Positions 42,364 through 51,485 of a stretch of 64,000 bases of DNA are shown piece by piece. A program made the translations under genes and the position numbers. The DNA comes from Clostridium sp. BSD9I1 (GTDB lineage: Bacteria; Bacillota; Clostridia; Clostridiales; Clostridiaceae). Numbering within the stretch: the first letter of the stretch is position 1; the number at the start of each line of letters is the position of its first letter. Location of the stretch: NCBI RefSeq assembly GCF_900185645.1, contig NZ_FYAM01000023.1:620001-684000 (forward strand), read 5' to 3'. The notes beneath the pieces were generated by a model. It had not been told where the DNA came from and did not search any database. It worked only from the letters and a program-made list of their open reading frames with translations.

Positions 42364-42975
42364 CTATTTTTGAATTCCATATCGTATCATATCAAAAAAG
42401 CCATTCCTCTCTTCAATAAAGTTTTGAAAATAGGTTTCATTCAACTCCTTATGTTCTACTAGGTCTGACAGGTATTTGTTCTCAAAATAATCTAATGTAA
42501 TTTTGATTATTTCAAATGCCTGCTTTCTGTCTACACCTTTCCTTAGAGGAACTTTTTCAAATAACAGCTCCATTACTTCATCCCTTTTGTTAATTAGTTT
42601 TCCATATTTTTCGCAAATATCCATTTTCAATTCTTCTGGTGTATTATAAAAGGCCTCTATTATAACTTTATATAGTTCAGGATTTTTCCTGTAGTAGTTA
42701 AACTTTATATTACTTATCTTTTCCTTAACCTCAAAAAAATCTCCCTGTTCCAGTATGTTATCAAAGCTAATTTCAATACTTCCCTTTTCAAAACACCTAT
42801 CTAGTAAGGATAGATATAAGTCTTTTTTACTCTTAAAATGATGAAATATTAGGGATCTAGATATCCCGGCTGCCTCTGCCAACATTACTGTGGAAGTTTT
42901 CTCATATCCATGTCTGGCAAATACAGCCAAACAGGCATCTAAAATTTGTTCTTTATCATAAAGCTTTGCAGGCAT
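42364..42975 (-). CDS. TetR-family regulator of the dikinase gene
   Basis: 203 residues. The N-terminal HTH (ILDACLAVFARHGYEKTSTV, AAGISRSLIFHHFKSKKDLY) and a typical TetR ligand domain follow. It is 12 nt upstream of the dikinase gene in the same transcription unit, so operon self-regulation is likely. ATG at 42975 is used because CAAGGAGGAAAT precedes it; the open frame upstream to 43050 has no ribosome site. A 22-bp palindrome lies at 42996. Confidence 0.9.
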   Translation of the reverse strand: MPAKLYDKEQILDACLAVFARHGYEKTSTVMLAEAAGISRSLIFHHFKSKKDLYLSLLDRCFEKGSIEISFDNILEQGDFFEVKEKISNIKFNYYRKNPELYKVIIEAFYNTPEELKMDICEKYGKLINKRDEVMELLFEKVPLRKGVDRKQAFEIIKITLDYFENKYLSDLVEHKELNETYFQNFIEERNGFFDMIRYGIQK

Positions 42976-42995
42976 ACTAATTTCCTCCTTGAATT

Positions 42996-43017
42996 TTACT
43001 GACTTATATGTTAGTAA
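42996..43017. promoter_or_regulatory. Probable operator of the tetR-dikinase operon
   Basis: TTACTGAC-N6-GTTAGTAA, near-perfect 8-bp arms, 21 bp upstream of the tetR start codon. An overlapping pair TATATGTTA/TAACATAT (43005-43030) extends the symmetry. Confidence 0.6.
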
Positions 43018-43220
43018 AAATATAACATATGCTGACACACCTGTCAACATGCTTTCCTCATACTCTATAATTTTGTTTGTATCTATAAAAAAATTGATAT
43101 ATTTCCAATTATTGTGAAGGAATATTAAAAAAAACGTCGAAATACTTTAATAGGCTTATTTTGCAAAAATTACGTATTTATTTGATTTGACATTATGATA
43201 TTTTGAGGAGGGTTAATAAA

Positions 43221-44096
43221 ATGAATAAAACAAGAATAGTTATTGTAGATGATTCACCTTTTCAAGTTTCTCTTTTAAGTGATTTATTAAGTGAGAATGG
43301 ATTTGAAGTTCTTGGAAGTGCAGGTTCTCTTGATGAGGTTAAAGAAGTAATAAAATCCTTAAAACCTGATTTAGTAACAATGGATATGACTATGCCAGGT
43401 ACTGATGGACTTGAATGTACTAGAGCAATACATGACATAGATCCTAATATCAAGGTGATTATTGTAAGTTCTATGATGGATGATGAAATTGTAAGAAAAG
43501 CTAGAAAAAATCATGTTTCAGGTTATATTCAAAAGCCAGTAGACAGCGAGGAAATTACACTATTAATAAACAGGATAATGGCAAATGAAGAATTGTTTCA
43601 AGAATTAGAAAGTTATTATAGTAAAGTATTTAAAGAATCACTATTAGATATATTTAACAAGTTAACAAAGACTATTCCAGAATTCACAAATGAAAGTACC
43701 AACAATATAGCTCAGAGCTCCAGAGGAGTTTCAATTGTTTTAGGTATAATCGGAAAATACTCTGGTAGACTGATTCTTGATATGTCATATGAAACGGTAT
43801 CAAAGCTTTCAAATATCCTACTGAAAAGGGAACCAAAAGATAATGAAGAAATGCTAAATGTTATGGGTGAAATTGCCAACATGTACGCTGGCAATGCTTC
43901 TTCTATGATAAATAAGAAGAATAAATTATTTGGATTAAGAGTTGCACCACCTACAATTTTCCACGGTGAATCAATTAATATATCCAAAGGAGAATTAGAA
44001 ACAAGCTTTTCTGCAATTGTAAATTCTGCATTTGGAGAAATAACTATGAGTATTGGATTCAATCGAGGTGATGAAGAATGGATATCAAATATATAA
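43221..44096 (+). CDS. Response regulator with C-terminal CheX-like domain
   Basis: 291 residues: a receiver domain (1-120; IVIVDDSPFQVSLLSDLL, phospho-Asp in DLVTMDMTMPGTDG, Lys in GYIQKPVD) and a C-terminal CheX-like domain (about 140-290; GEIANMYAGNASSMI is the CheX-type E-x2-N active-site helix). CheX-type domains dephosphorylate CheY~P, so the protein may control its own receiver. ATG at 43221 follows GAGGAGGG. It overlaps the next CheX gene by 19 nt. Confidence 0.87.
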   Translation: MNKTRIVIVDDSPFQVSLLSDLLSENGFEVLGSAGSLDEVKEVIKSLKPDLVTMDMTMPGTDGLECTRAIHDIDPNIKVIIVSSMMDDEIVRKARKNHVSGYIQKPVDSEEITLLINRIMANEELFQELESYYSKVFKESLLDIFNKLTKTIPEFTNESTNNIAQSSRGVSIVLGIIGKYSGRLILDMSYETVSKLSNILLKREPKDNEEMLNVMGEIANMYAGNASSMINKKNKLFGLRVAPPTIFHGESINISKGELETSFSAIVNSAFGEITMSIGFNRGDEEWISNI

Positions 44097-44539
44097 CTCC
44101 TTTTGTAAATTCCTTTGCAAATATACTTCCACAAGTTGGTTTATCAGATATTAAAAAGAACGGACTTTCTTTAAAAGGTAAATATTTAGAAAGTTCAGGG
44201 GTAGTGATAATAGTAGGATTAATGGGTGATATTAAAGGAAATATTATTTATAATACTTCAATTGAAAACGCTAAAAAAATTGCATCTTCAATGATGATGG
44301 GAATGCCAGTAAATGAGTTTGATGAATTAGCTCAAAGTGCAATTTCAGAGTTAACTAATATGCTTACAGCTAATGCAGCTACAGAGTTTTCAAATATTAA
44401 TATTAATGTGGATATTTCTACTCCCACACTTATACATGGAAATTTTACTGCTAATGCAAGTATTGATAAGGTAATATGTGTTGAAATGTCAGCTAATGAT
44501 ATTTCTTTTGATATCAATATTGCTCTGGAAACCCCTTAA
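44078..44539 (+). CDS. CheX-like chemotaxis phosphatase domain protein
   Basis: 153 residues with the CheX fold: VGLMGDIKGNIIYNTSIENA, then LAQSAISELTNMLTANAATE (the E-x2-N catalytic helix) and ISTPTLIHG. It is translationally coupled (19-nt overlap) to the REC-CheX gene and is probably its partner. It has no N-terminal receiver. A strong terminator follows at 44568-44610. Confidence 0.88.
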   Translation: MDIKYITPFVNSFANILPQVGLSDIKKNGLSLKGKYLESSGVVIIVGLMGDIKGNIIYNTSIENAKKIASSMMMGMPVNEFDELAQSAISELTNMLTANAATEFSNININVDISTPTLIHGNFTANASIDKVICVEMSANDISFDINIALETP

Positions 44540-44567
44540 TAATTTTATTAGAATACTCCCATAAACT

Positions 44568-44610
44568 AAACCCAGTAGTAAGCAATCAGAACTGCATTAC
44601 TACTGGGTTT
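44568..44610 (+). terminator. Terminator of the REC-CheX/CheX operon
   Basis: AAACCCAGTAGTAAGCA pairs with TGCATTACTACTGGGTTT and is followed by TTTAACC. Confidence 0.88.
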
Positions 44611-44671
44611 TAACCATTTGCCTCTGTTTGATAATCTAAACTATATATTATGTCTTAAGGTTTATCCTTTT

Positions 44672-44791
44672 TTAATTTATAGAAAAAGCCTCCAATATTA
44701 AGTATCCGTGCTTTTCGTAAGTAACACTAGATAAAATATAAAAAGCAGAATCTGTTAGTTCCTCAATATTAATAGAATCTTTTCTTGGCAT
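44672..44791 (-). pseudogene. N-terminal remnant of a PadR-family regulator
   Basis: A 39-codon frame with a good ribosome site (AGGAAGGAAC) encodes SINIEELTDSAFYILSSVTY followed by EKHGYLILEAFSIN and a stop. LTDSAFYIL...HGYLI is the exact opening of PadR regulators, which normally continue for 70-150 more residues. The truncation leaves only the first helices of the winged helix. I read it as the 5' remnant of a padR gene. Confidence 0.65.
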
Positions 44792-45011
44792 AAAATGTTC
44801 CTTCCTATTTTTTGTATATCATTAATTAAAGCTAATAATATATATTGGATTTTCATTGGTTATAATTGCAAAAACAGCCTAAGATACTTCATTTATTAGA
44901 ATAACTGAGACAGTTTTTGTTGCTTATACGAAATGATTGAACTTAGTGAAAAAAGATGTTATGCTATCAATGTTAAACTTAATAAAATTCTTTACTACAT
45001 AAAAACGAAGT

Positions 45012-45023
45012 ATGAAATTTTAA
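45012..45023 (+). CDS. Possible 3-codon leader ORF (MKF) upstream of the ABC-F gene
   Basis: ATGAAATTTTAA lies 18 nt before the attenuator hairpin. Very short leader ORFs are known upstream of some ABC-F resistance genes, where ribosome stalling relieves termination. The Shine-Dalgarno sequence here (CGAAG) is weak. Confidence 0.3.
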   Translation: MKF

Positions 45024-45041
45024 TTGACACGTTAATATATT

Positions 45042-45067
45042 AAAGAGCTTATTTTTATAGGCTCTTT
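45042..45067 (+). terminator. Leader terminator (attenuator candidate) of the ABC-F gene
   Basis: AAAGAGC/GCTCTTT hairpin followed by T6 (GGCTCTTTTTTAATG), ending 21 nt before the ABC-F start. A terminator between any upstream promoter and the gene implies attenuation. Alternatively TTGACA at 45024 could start transcription within it. Confidence 0.55.
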
Positions 45068-45092
45068 TTTAATGATAAAGAGAGGTAATAAT

Positions 45093-46832
45093 ATGATAAA
45101 AGTTGATAACTTGTCCTACTCATTTCCCCAAAAAAATCTATATAATAATATTTCATTTACATTAGAAGATGGCCAACATTGTGCCTTTATAGGAACAAAT
45201 GGCAGTGGGAAAAGTACACTTATAGATATAATTATGGATCCTGAAAAATATATGTTCGATGGTACTATAGAGATGTACCCAAATTGTAGAATTGGATATG
45301 TAAGTCAATTCCCACAACTAGACAAAATAAAAGACATTACAGTTTTCGAATATATAGCAGAAGAATTTATTAATCTACAAAATGAAATAACATCTATATG
45401 TACTGAAATGGAAACATCTTCTGATATTGATACTTTACTAGAAAAGTATCAACAAGCTTTAGAATTATTTGATGCAATTAATGGGCATGATTTCCGAAAT
45501 ATTATTGATAAAAAGCTAACTCTTACAAACTTAATTAAGTATAAAGATCTAATGATATCTGAACTTAGTGGTGGAGAATTCAAACTTATTCAAGTAATCA
45601 AGGCAATGCTAAATAGTCCAGACTTACTGATTATGGATGAACCAGATGTGTTTTTAGACTTTGGAAACCTTAATTCTCTCAAAAATCTAATTAATTCACA
45701 CAAAGGAGCAACTTTAATTGTTACTCACAACAGATATCTATTAAATCATTGTTTTAACAAAATTATTCATCTTGAAAACATGGAACTACAGGAGTTTGAT
45801 GGAAGCTATATTGATTATAACTTCTCATTGCTTCAAACTAAAATTGAGCTACAAGAGCTTGCTGCTGCTGATGATGAAGAAATTAATAGAAATGAGATCT
45901 TAATAGATAAATTAAGAGTTCTAGCAACTGAAAATGCTGAACGTTTCAGAGGGAAAACTCTAAATGCTAGAGTTAAAATTCAAGAAAGATTAGAAGAACG
46001 TAGAATTAAAGCGCCATTTGTAGATATTAAAGAACCTAATATCAATTTCTTTACAGATAATGAAATGGAAGAGAACATTGCTTTAAAGGTTAATGATTAT
46101 AGTGTTGCCTTTGATGATATACTTCTAGAAAATGTTAACTTTGAGGTTAAATCTACTGATAAAGTAGCTATTATCGGTTCAAATGGTACCGGTAAAACTA
46201 CTTTGCTTCAAGAAATCTTTAAAAATAATCATGATTCTATTGAAATAAATAAAAATGTTGAAGTGGCTTATTTATCTCAACTCCAAGGCAAAACACTAAA
46301 TGATTCTAATACAATACTTGAAGAGTTCTTCGATGCTGGTTTTAAAACTTATGAAGAGATTAGATCCCATGTTTCAAACTATGGTTTTGAAGAGGAATTA
46401 ATTAATCAAAAGATAGGTTCTTTATCTGGCGGAGAAAAAAACATACTTCAGTTGGCTAAAATTGCTGCTAATAAAGCAACCTTGCTACTTCTTGATGAAC
46501 CGACAAGTCATTTAGATACATATTCACAAATCGCACTGGAAAAAGCCATAAAAAACTATAAGGGTTCGATTCTAATGATTTGTCATGATTTCTATTCTAT
46601 AGTAAACTGTATGGATTTTGTTTTAATCATTGAAGATAAGACCATTAGAAAAATGAGTATGCGAAAATTTAGACAGATGATTTATGCTAGTCATTTTGAC
46701 AGAGACTATTTAGAAATTGAACAAAATAAAAAATTAATTGAAACAAAAATAGAATTGGCTTTAAAAGATACTGATTTTACGCTTGCAAAAGTTTTATCTG
46801 AAGAGTTAGAAGAGCTGATTAAGTTACTCTAA
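45093..46832 (+). CDS. ABC-F ATPase (ribosome-protection type)
   Basis: 579 residues with two ABC domains and no membrane segments. Walker A GTNGSGKST and GSNGTGKTT; signatures ELSGGEFKL and LSGGEKNIL; Walker B LLIMDEPDVFLDF (atypical) and LLLLDEPTSHLDT. A linker of about 80 residues (NEILIDKLRVLATENAERFR) corresponds to the P-site tRNA interaction motif. This resembles Vga/Lsa/CplR-type ribosome protectors against lincosamide/streptogramin/pleuromutilin drugs. ATG at 45093 follows AGAGG. A terminator-containing leader precedes it. Confidence 0.88.
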   Translation: MIKVDNLSYSFPQKNLYNNISFTLEDGQHCAFIGTNGSGKSTLIDIIMDPEKYMFDGTIEMYPNCRIGYVSQFPQLDKIKDITVFEYIAEEFINLQNEITSICTEMETSSDIDTLLEKYQQALELFDAINGHDFRNIIDKKLTLTNLIKYKDLMISELSGGEFKLIQVIKAMLNSPDLLIMDEPDVFLDFGNLNSLKNLINSHKGATLIVTHNRYLLNHCFNKIIHLENMELQEFDGSYIDYNFSLLQTKIELQELAAADDEEINRNEILIDKLRVLATENAERFRGKTLNARVKIQERLEERRIKAPFVDIKEPNINFFTDNEMEENIALKVNDYSVAFDDILLENVNFEVKSTDKVAIIGSNGTGKTTLLQEIFKNNHDSIEINKNVEVAYLSQLQGKTLNDSNTILEEFFDAGFKTYEEIRSHVSNYGFEEELINQKIGSLSGGEKNILQLAKIAANKATLLLLDEPTSHLDTYSQIALEKAIKNYKGSILMICHDFYSIVNCMDFVLIIEDKTIRKMSMRKFRQMIYASHFDRDYLEIEQNKKLIETKIELALKDTDFTLAKVLSEELEELIKLL

Positions 46833-46851
46833 AATTAGACCAATAGGTCAA

Positions 46852-46889
46852 AAACCTGGACAACACATTTTTGTATTGTCCAGGTTTTC
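46852..46889 (+). terminator. Terminator of the ABC-F gene
   Basis: AAAACCTGGACAACA pairs with TATTGTCCAGGTTTT, ending in TTTTC. It follows the stop by 19 nt. Confidence 0.85.
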
Positions 46890-46995
46890 ATGGTAGTGGC
46901 GAGGAACGATGGTTGAAGTCCACAAAGGCTTTATTTCTCATCAGAATATTAGAATATAATTGGAAATTATCTTTAAATAAAGTTAGAGTGTAAAG

Positions 46996-48810
46996 TTACG
47001 CTTCAATTTCATCAGTGAGCTTAACTATCTCATCAATTATGCTGCCAATGTACTCAATAGTATCAAGAAGCGGCTTATCTGTGGTTATATCTACTCCCGC
47101 CATTTTTGCAAGTTCTACTGGTGTTTTAGTTGATCCTGCTGCAAGTACTGCCTTCCAATCATCTATAGCTCGCTCACCTTCTTTTAATATTCTCTTGCTA
47201 ACTTCTGTTGCTATAGTAAGTCCTGCGCTATAAGTGTAAGAATAAAGTCCCATATAATAATGAGGCTGCCTCATCCAGGTTAATTCTGCTCCATCAACTA
47301 TCTTTACGTCATCTCCCCAGAACTTTTGAAGTGCTTCTTTCTTTATTTTACTAAGAGTTGAAGCCTGAACACTTCCTCCTTCATCAATTATTTTGTATAC
47401 TTCCCTTTGATAAGCTGCTTCTAAAAGATGAGTTACAAAATTATGATAATAAGTATGGCCAATCATTGAAGATAAAACCCATCTTCTGAACCTTTTATCC
47501 TTATTAGTCTTTAAAAGGTAATTTGCCATAAGAAGCTCATTCATGGTGGATGGCGCTTCTACGAAATATGTAGAAACATCTACATCAAATATATTTTGAC
47601 TTTTGTTGCATGATTTGAAATGGCCTGCATGACCAAGTTCATGGGCTAAGACAAATACCTCTGCCATCTTTTCACTCCATGATAATAATATGAAAGAATG
47701 ACTTGCATAAGGACTTGCGCAAAATCCTCCTGTGGATTTCCCCTTATTTTGTGCAAAGTCAATCCATCTCTCATCATAAGCTTTTTTAACCATTTCTAAG
47801 TAATCATCACCTAATACAGCCAAAGCACCTTCAATATATTTTTTAGATTCTTCTATGGTTACATTAGGATCATATTCTGGGTCCACTGCAATCTTCAAGT
47901 CTGCAAAAGTCATTTCATCAAGTTTGTGTATTTTCTTTAAGAGTCTTGCATACTTTCTCATATGAGGTGCTAATTTTTCAGTTATAATATCTATCTGTCT
48001 GTTATATAAATCTCTATCAACCTTTTGAGGGAACAATAAACTATCTATAACAGAATCAAAACCTCTTAAGGAAGCTATATTTTTTTCTTTCTGCACTTGA
48101 ATCTGATAAGCTGCAGCTGTAGTATATTGATATTCTTTTAATTTATCAGAAAATGCTTTAAAAGCAGCTCTGCGCACCTTTGCATCAGTTTCATATTCAT
48201 ATTCATTTTCAAAAAGTGCATAACCAAGAGGATATTCTTTTCCATCTACAGTAAAGCTCTTAAAATCCATATCTGCATGCTTAGCCTGTTCATAAACTTG
48301 ATAAGGTGCCTCCAAAGTTCCAGATAAAGCAGCTAATACTCTTTCTACTTCTGGATGAAGTGCATGCACCTTTTCTCCTTTTTTATCCTTTAAATAATTG
48401 CTGTTTTCTTTAGATGCATTTATTGCATCATCTAAAACTTCATCATCAGCTTGGATAATTTCACTTGTTATAAAGCTTAATCTACTTTCAATGTCGGATA
48501 TTATATTTACCATTTTAGAATATCTATCCTGATTTTCATTATTTGTATAATCCACTGAAACCAAAAGCTCTACATAAGAACTTGTAAGACCCTTAAGTTG
48601 AAATAATTTTCTTAGCTGGTCTAAACATTCATTAATCTTGCTTGCTGTATTCAATCTACCCTTATACTCTTTTTCTATTTCCACCGAAAGCTCTTTCATC
48701 TCTTTTACAGCTGATTGAAATTCTTCATCTGTAGCATAAATGGCAGATAAGTCCCAAGTAAGTTCTTGATCTATATCTTTTCTTTCCTTTAAAACTTTTC
48801 CCATTAACAA
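46996..48810 (-). CDS. pepF: Oligoendopeptidase F
   Basis: 604-residue M3-family zinc metallopeptidase. The active site VFVLAHELGHAGHF (HELGH at residues 390-394) is followed by the family segment YFVEAPSTMNELLMANYLLK with the third ligand Glu, and TYSAGLTIATEVSKRI near the end. It cleaves oligopeptides in the cytosol. Although several kb away, the OPT transporter and PepD genes suggest a peptide-utilisation theme. The start is ATG 48810, 6 bp inside a good ribosome region. Confidence 0.95.
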   Translation of the reverse strand: MLMGKVLKERKDIDQELTWDLSAIYATDEEFQSAVKEMKELSVEIEKEYKGRLNTASKINECLDQLRKLFQLKGLTSSYVELLVSVDYTNNENQDRYSKMVNIISDIESRLSFITSEIIQADDEVLDDAINASKENSNYLKDKKGEKVHALHPEVERVLAALSGTLEAPYQVYEQAKHADMDFKSFTVDGKEYPLGYALFENEYEYETDAKVRRAAFKAFSDKLKEYQYTTAAAYQIQVQKEKNIASLRGFDSVIDSLLFPQKVDRDLYNRQIDIITEKLAPHMRKYARLLKKIHKLDEMTFADLKIAVDPEYDPNVTIEESKKYIEGALAVLGDDYLEMVKKAYDERWIDFAQNKGKSTGGFCASPYASHSFILLSWSEKMAEVFVLAHELGHAGHFKSCNKSQNIFDVDVSTYFVEAPSTMNELLMANYLLKTNKDKRFRRWVLSSMIGHTYYHNFVTHLLEAAYQREVYKIIDEGGSVQASTLSKIKKEALQKFWGDDVKIVDGAELTWMRQPHYYMGLYSYTYSAGLTIATEVSKRILKEGERAIDDWKAVLAAGSTKTPVELAKMAGVDITTDKPLLDTIEYIGSIIDEIVKLTDEIEA

Positions 48811-48944
48811 TGCCCCCTTTTATATATGTTCAATACAACTTACATTTTATACCTTTTTATTCTCTCAGTCCACTTAAATTGCGTATTAAATATAAAAAAT
48901 CGTACTGGATTTTCCAATATGGCCTCCCAAGCTTGCTAATAAAT

Positions 48945-48975
48945 AAAGATGGCACTGAAATTCAGTGCCATCTTT
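48945..48975 (-). terminator. Terminator after the OPT-PqqD operon
   Basis: Perfect 15-bp arms AAAGATGGCACTGAA/TTCAGTGCCATCTTT. On the minus strand the T-run is weak (TTTATTTATTAGC). Adjacent 48895-48922 resembles the 53142 hairpin. Confidence 0.8.
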
Positions 48976-48979
48976 TATA

Positions 48980-49330
48980 TTAGAAATTTGTTTTTTCTAT
49001 ATAGTGACAATTAACGTCTATATGGTTTAAGAACAACAATAATCTTTCATAGAGTGGGTAAGCTTTATCACCATACTTTACTTCTAGATTTTTCCCAATA
49101 TCTTTTATAGTTTTCTTGCCATCTATTTGTAAAAATGCATAGCTTGCATACTCATCCATAAAAATTCTTTTATATTCTGGAATTCTAAATTTAAGTTTTC
49201 TAAAGAAGTTTTGGACCTTGTGATCTTGTTTTTCAAGTATAGTCACAATATTGTCCTTATCTACTTCATATTCTAAGCTATCAGAGATTTTAAATATTAT
49301 GCTTAAGACCTCTTCGTTATTATTCAGCAT
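48980..49330 (-). CDS. PqqD-like protein coupled to the OPT transporter
   Basis: 116 residues. The C-terminal 80 fit a PqqD-like winged-helix fold (MDEYASYAFLQIDGKKTIKD then IGKNLEVKYGDKAYPLYERL LLF), where DG..TI..I is the PqqD signature. PqqD domains bind precursor peptides in RiPP pathways, but no radical-SAM partner is nearby. It overlaps the OPT gene by 11 nt, so the proteins are probably made together and may interact. Confidence 0.75.
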   Translation of the reverse strand: MLNNNEEVLSIIFKISDSLEYEVDKDNIVTILEKQDHKVQNFFRKLKFRIPEYKRIFMDEYASYAFLQIDGKKTIKDIGKNLEVKYGDKAYPLYERLLLFLNHIDVNCHYIEKTNF

Positions 49331-51239
49331 TTTTCACCTTACTATTCATTATAGGTATTATAGTAGCAATTACTAGACCTACTAATATTAAAAATGCCAT
49401 TCCATTAGAAGCAGTGAATCCACTTGGTCCAGCTCCTTTTATAACACCTGTTACTTGAAGTATTATACCTACAAGTCCTATTATAGAACCACCAGCAACA
49501 AGTCCAGATGATAAACTTATACCATTAGAAACTTTAACTTCCTTTTCTTTTTCAGATTTACAAGTTCTTTCTACAAATAAACGAACTAATGCACCTATTA
49601 GTATTATAGAGGTTGTAGATATTGGTAAATAGAATCCTATAGCAACCGTCATTACAGGAAGGTTTAATAAGAATAAAACAACTCCCATAACAGCTCCCGC
49701 AATTATCATAACCCAAGGTAATTTACCTGACATTATACCAGCAGTTAATGTTGACATTAAGTTAGCTTGAGGTAGTGCAAATGGGACGTTATCGCCAGTC
49801 ATTGCAAGTTGGTTAGATAATAATAATATAGTACCAACAACTACTGTAACACCAACTATACCAGCTATAGCAAAGTATTTTTGCATTTCATTTTTGTCCC
49901 CACCTATTATGAAAGTAACCTTTTGTGATTGAGAATAACCACCAGCCATAGCTATAGCAGTAACTATAAATGTACCAAATAAAAGTAATGATCTATTGCT
50001 TTCAGGATTTTTCCATCCCATTGCAACGAATAATAATGTTACAACAACTATAGAAGCTATAGTCATACCAGATACAGGAAGGTTCGAAGTTCCTATAGTA
50101 CCAGTTAAACGACCAGAAACTATAACAAATAGTAATGACAAGAATAATGATAAAATAGAAGCAGCTACTGCCATTAATATATTACCGCCAGATATCAAGA
50201 AACCGCCTATGAAACCTATTACTACACCACCAAGTAATATTATATTTCCAGCAGATGATCCCTCACCACTATTTGAAGACTTAGCATTAATAGTTTCTTT
50301 TATGGAAGATGCTATTGTAGGTATAAGCTTTATAGCACCTATTAAACCACCAGAAAGCATCATTCCAGCACCGATATATTTTACATAACTACCAGCTATA
50401 TCTTTAACCTGCATGGCGTTTATAGCAACATTAGGATTATTCCATACAGCTGCACCGTCTTGTCCGAAAGCAGAGAAGTAACCTATTAAAGGCATAATAC
50501 AGAAGTTAGATAATATAGAACCAGCAAACATAGTTAAAGAAACCTCTAAACCAACTATATATCCTATACCTAATAATAGGGGATTGACTTCAACTTCAAA
50601 TTTCCACTTGTAAAAGGTTTCGTTTACATAGCTTATAACGTTGTTAGCTACATTTAAAAATGAACTAGTTACAATAGTTATAATACCACCTATTCCAAAC
50701 CCGATTCCCATGTACTTCATTGATTCTCCAGCACCTTCTGAAGCAACAAGTGTTTCAGCTATAGCCATTGACTCAGGGTACATTAATTTGCCGTGTTGTT
50801 CAACCATTAAGTAATTATAAACAAGAGAAGCTATTCCTATACCGAATAAAACTCCGCCTACACCAACAACAAAACCTTCTAAGAAAGTAACTTTAGAACC
50901 TATTAATAGAATTGCTGGTAAAACAAATATTATACCACTAGCAACAGATTCTGCACCACTTGACATACCTTGAATTAGGTTTTTACCAAGAATACCTTTT
51001 TGTTTAGAAAATGCAGCAATAAGAGCGGAACCTAGTATAGAACCAGGTATGCCAGCCGCAACAGTAAGACCTGATTTCATACCTGAATAGGCAGTAGAAG
51101 CTGCAAACAAAGCAGCCAAAATGATACCAATTATCAATATGACAACGTTTCCACCAGATTTAGAACCACTAGAAACGTAAGGTACGTAGTCTTTACCAGC
51201 TACACCTCCATATGCATATTTAGATAACTTATTATCCAC
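49320..51239 (-). CDS. OPT-family oligopeptide transporter
   Basis: 639 residues with about 15 membrane helices: AASTAYSGMKSGLTVAAGIP, GIPGSILGSALIAAFSKQKG, VVGVGGVLFGIGIASLVYNY and LMYPESMAIAETLVASEGAG are conserved OPT segments (the family NPG variant at the start of helix pairs is not obvious). It imports oligopeptides with protons. GTG at 51239 is used because GGAGGGATATATC lies just before it; an upstream TTG at 51254 would put the ribosome site inside the gene. Confidence 0.9.
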   Translation of the reverse strand: MDNKLSKYAYGGVAGKDYVPYVSSGSKSGGNVVILIIGIILAALFAASTAYSGMKSGLTVAAGIPGSILGSALIAAFSKQKGILGKNLIQGMSSGAESVASGIIFVLPAILLIGSKVTFLEGFVVGVGGVLFGIGIASLVYNYLMVEQHGKLMYPESMAIAETLVASEGAGESMKYMGIGFGIGGIITIVTSSFLNVANNVISYVNETFYKWKFEVEVNPLLLGIGYIVGLEVSLTMFAGSILSNFCIMPLIGYFSAFGQDGAAVWNNPNVAINAMQVKDIAGSYVKYIGAGMMLSGGLIGAIKLIPTIASSIKETINAKSSNSGEGSSAGNIILLGGVVIGFIGGFLISGGNILMAVAASILSLFLSLLFVIVSGRLTGTIGTSNLPVSGMTIASIVVVTLLFVAMGWKNPESNRSLLLFGTFIVTAIAMAGGYSQSQKVTFIIGGDKNEMQKYFAIAGIVGVTVVVGTILLLSNQLAMTGDNVPFALPQANLMSTLTAGIMSGKLPWVMIIAGAVMGVVLFLLNLPVMTVAIGFYLPISTTSIILIGALVRLFVERTCKSEKEKEVKVSNGISLSSGLVAGGSIIGLVGIILQVTGVIKGAGPSGFTASNGMAFLILVGLVIATIIPIMNSKVKNAE

Positions 51240-51449
51240 GATATATCCCTCCAATGTATTTTATATACATATCATACATATTCCCCATTAAAATATATTA
51301 TTCCTAAAATATCATATCATGGTTATTTATTCCAACATGATTGCAATGAGACTACTAATTATAATAATAAAATTTACATTTAAAAGATACAGAACAATTT
51401 GTAAGTATAATAATAACTTAGTTAACTAGCACAAGGAAATAAATTATAA

Positions 51450-51475
51450 GGACCAAAGATCAAAATCTTTGGTCC
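51450..51475 (-). terminator. Terminator of the pepD gene
   Basis: GGACCAAAGAT/ATCTTTGGTCC arms with TTATAATTTATTT following on the minus strand. Confidence 0.82.
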
Positions 51476-51485
51476 AAACATTTAA

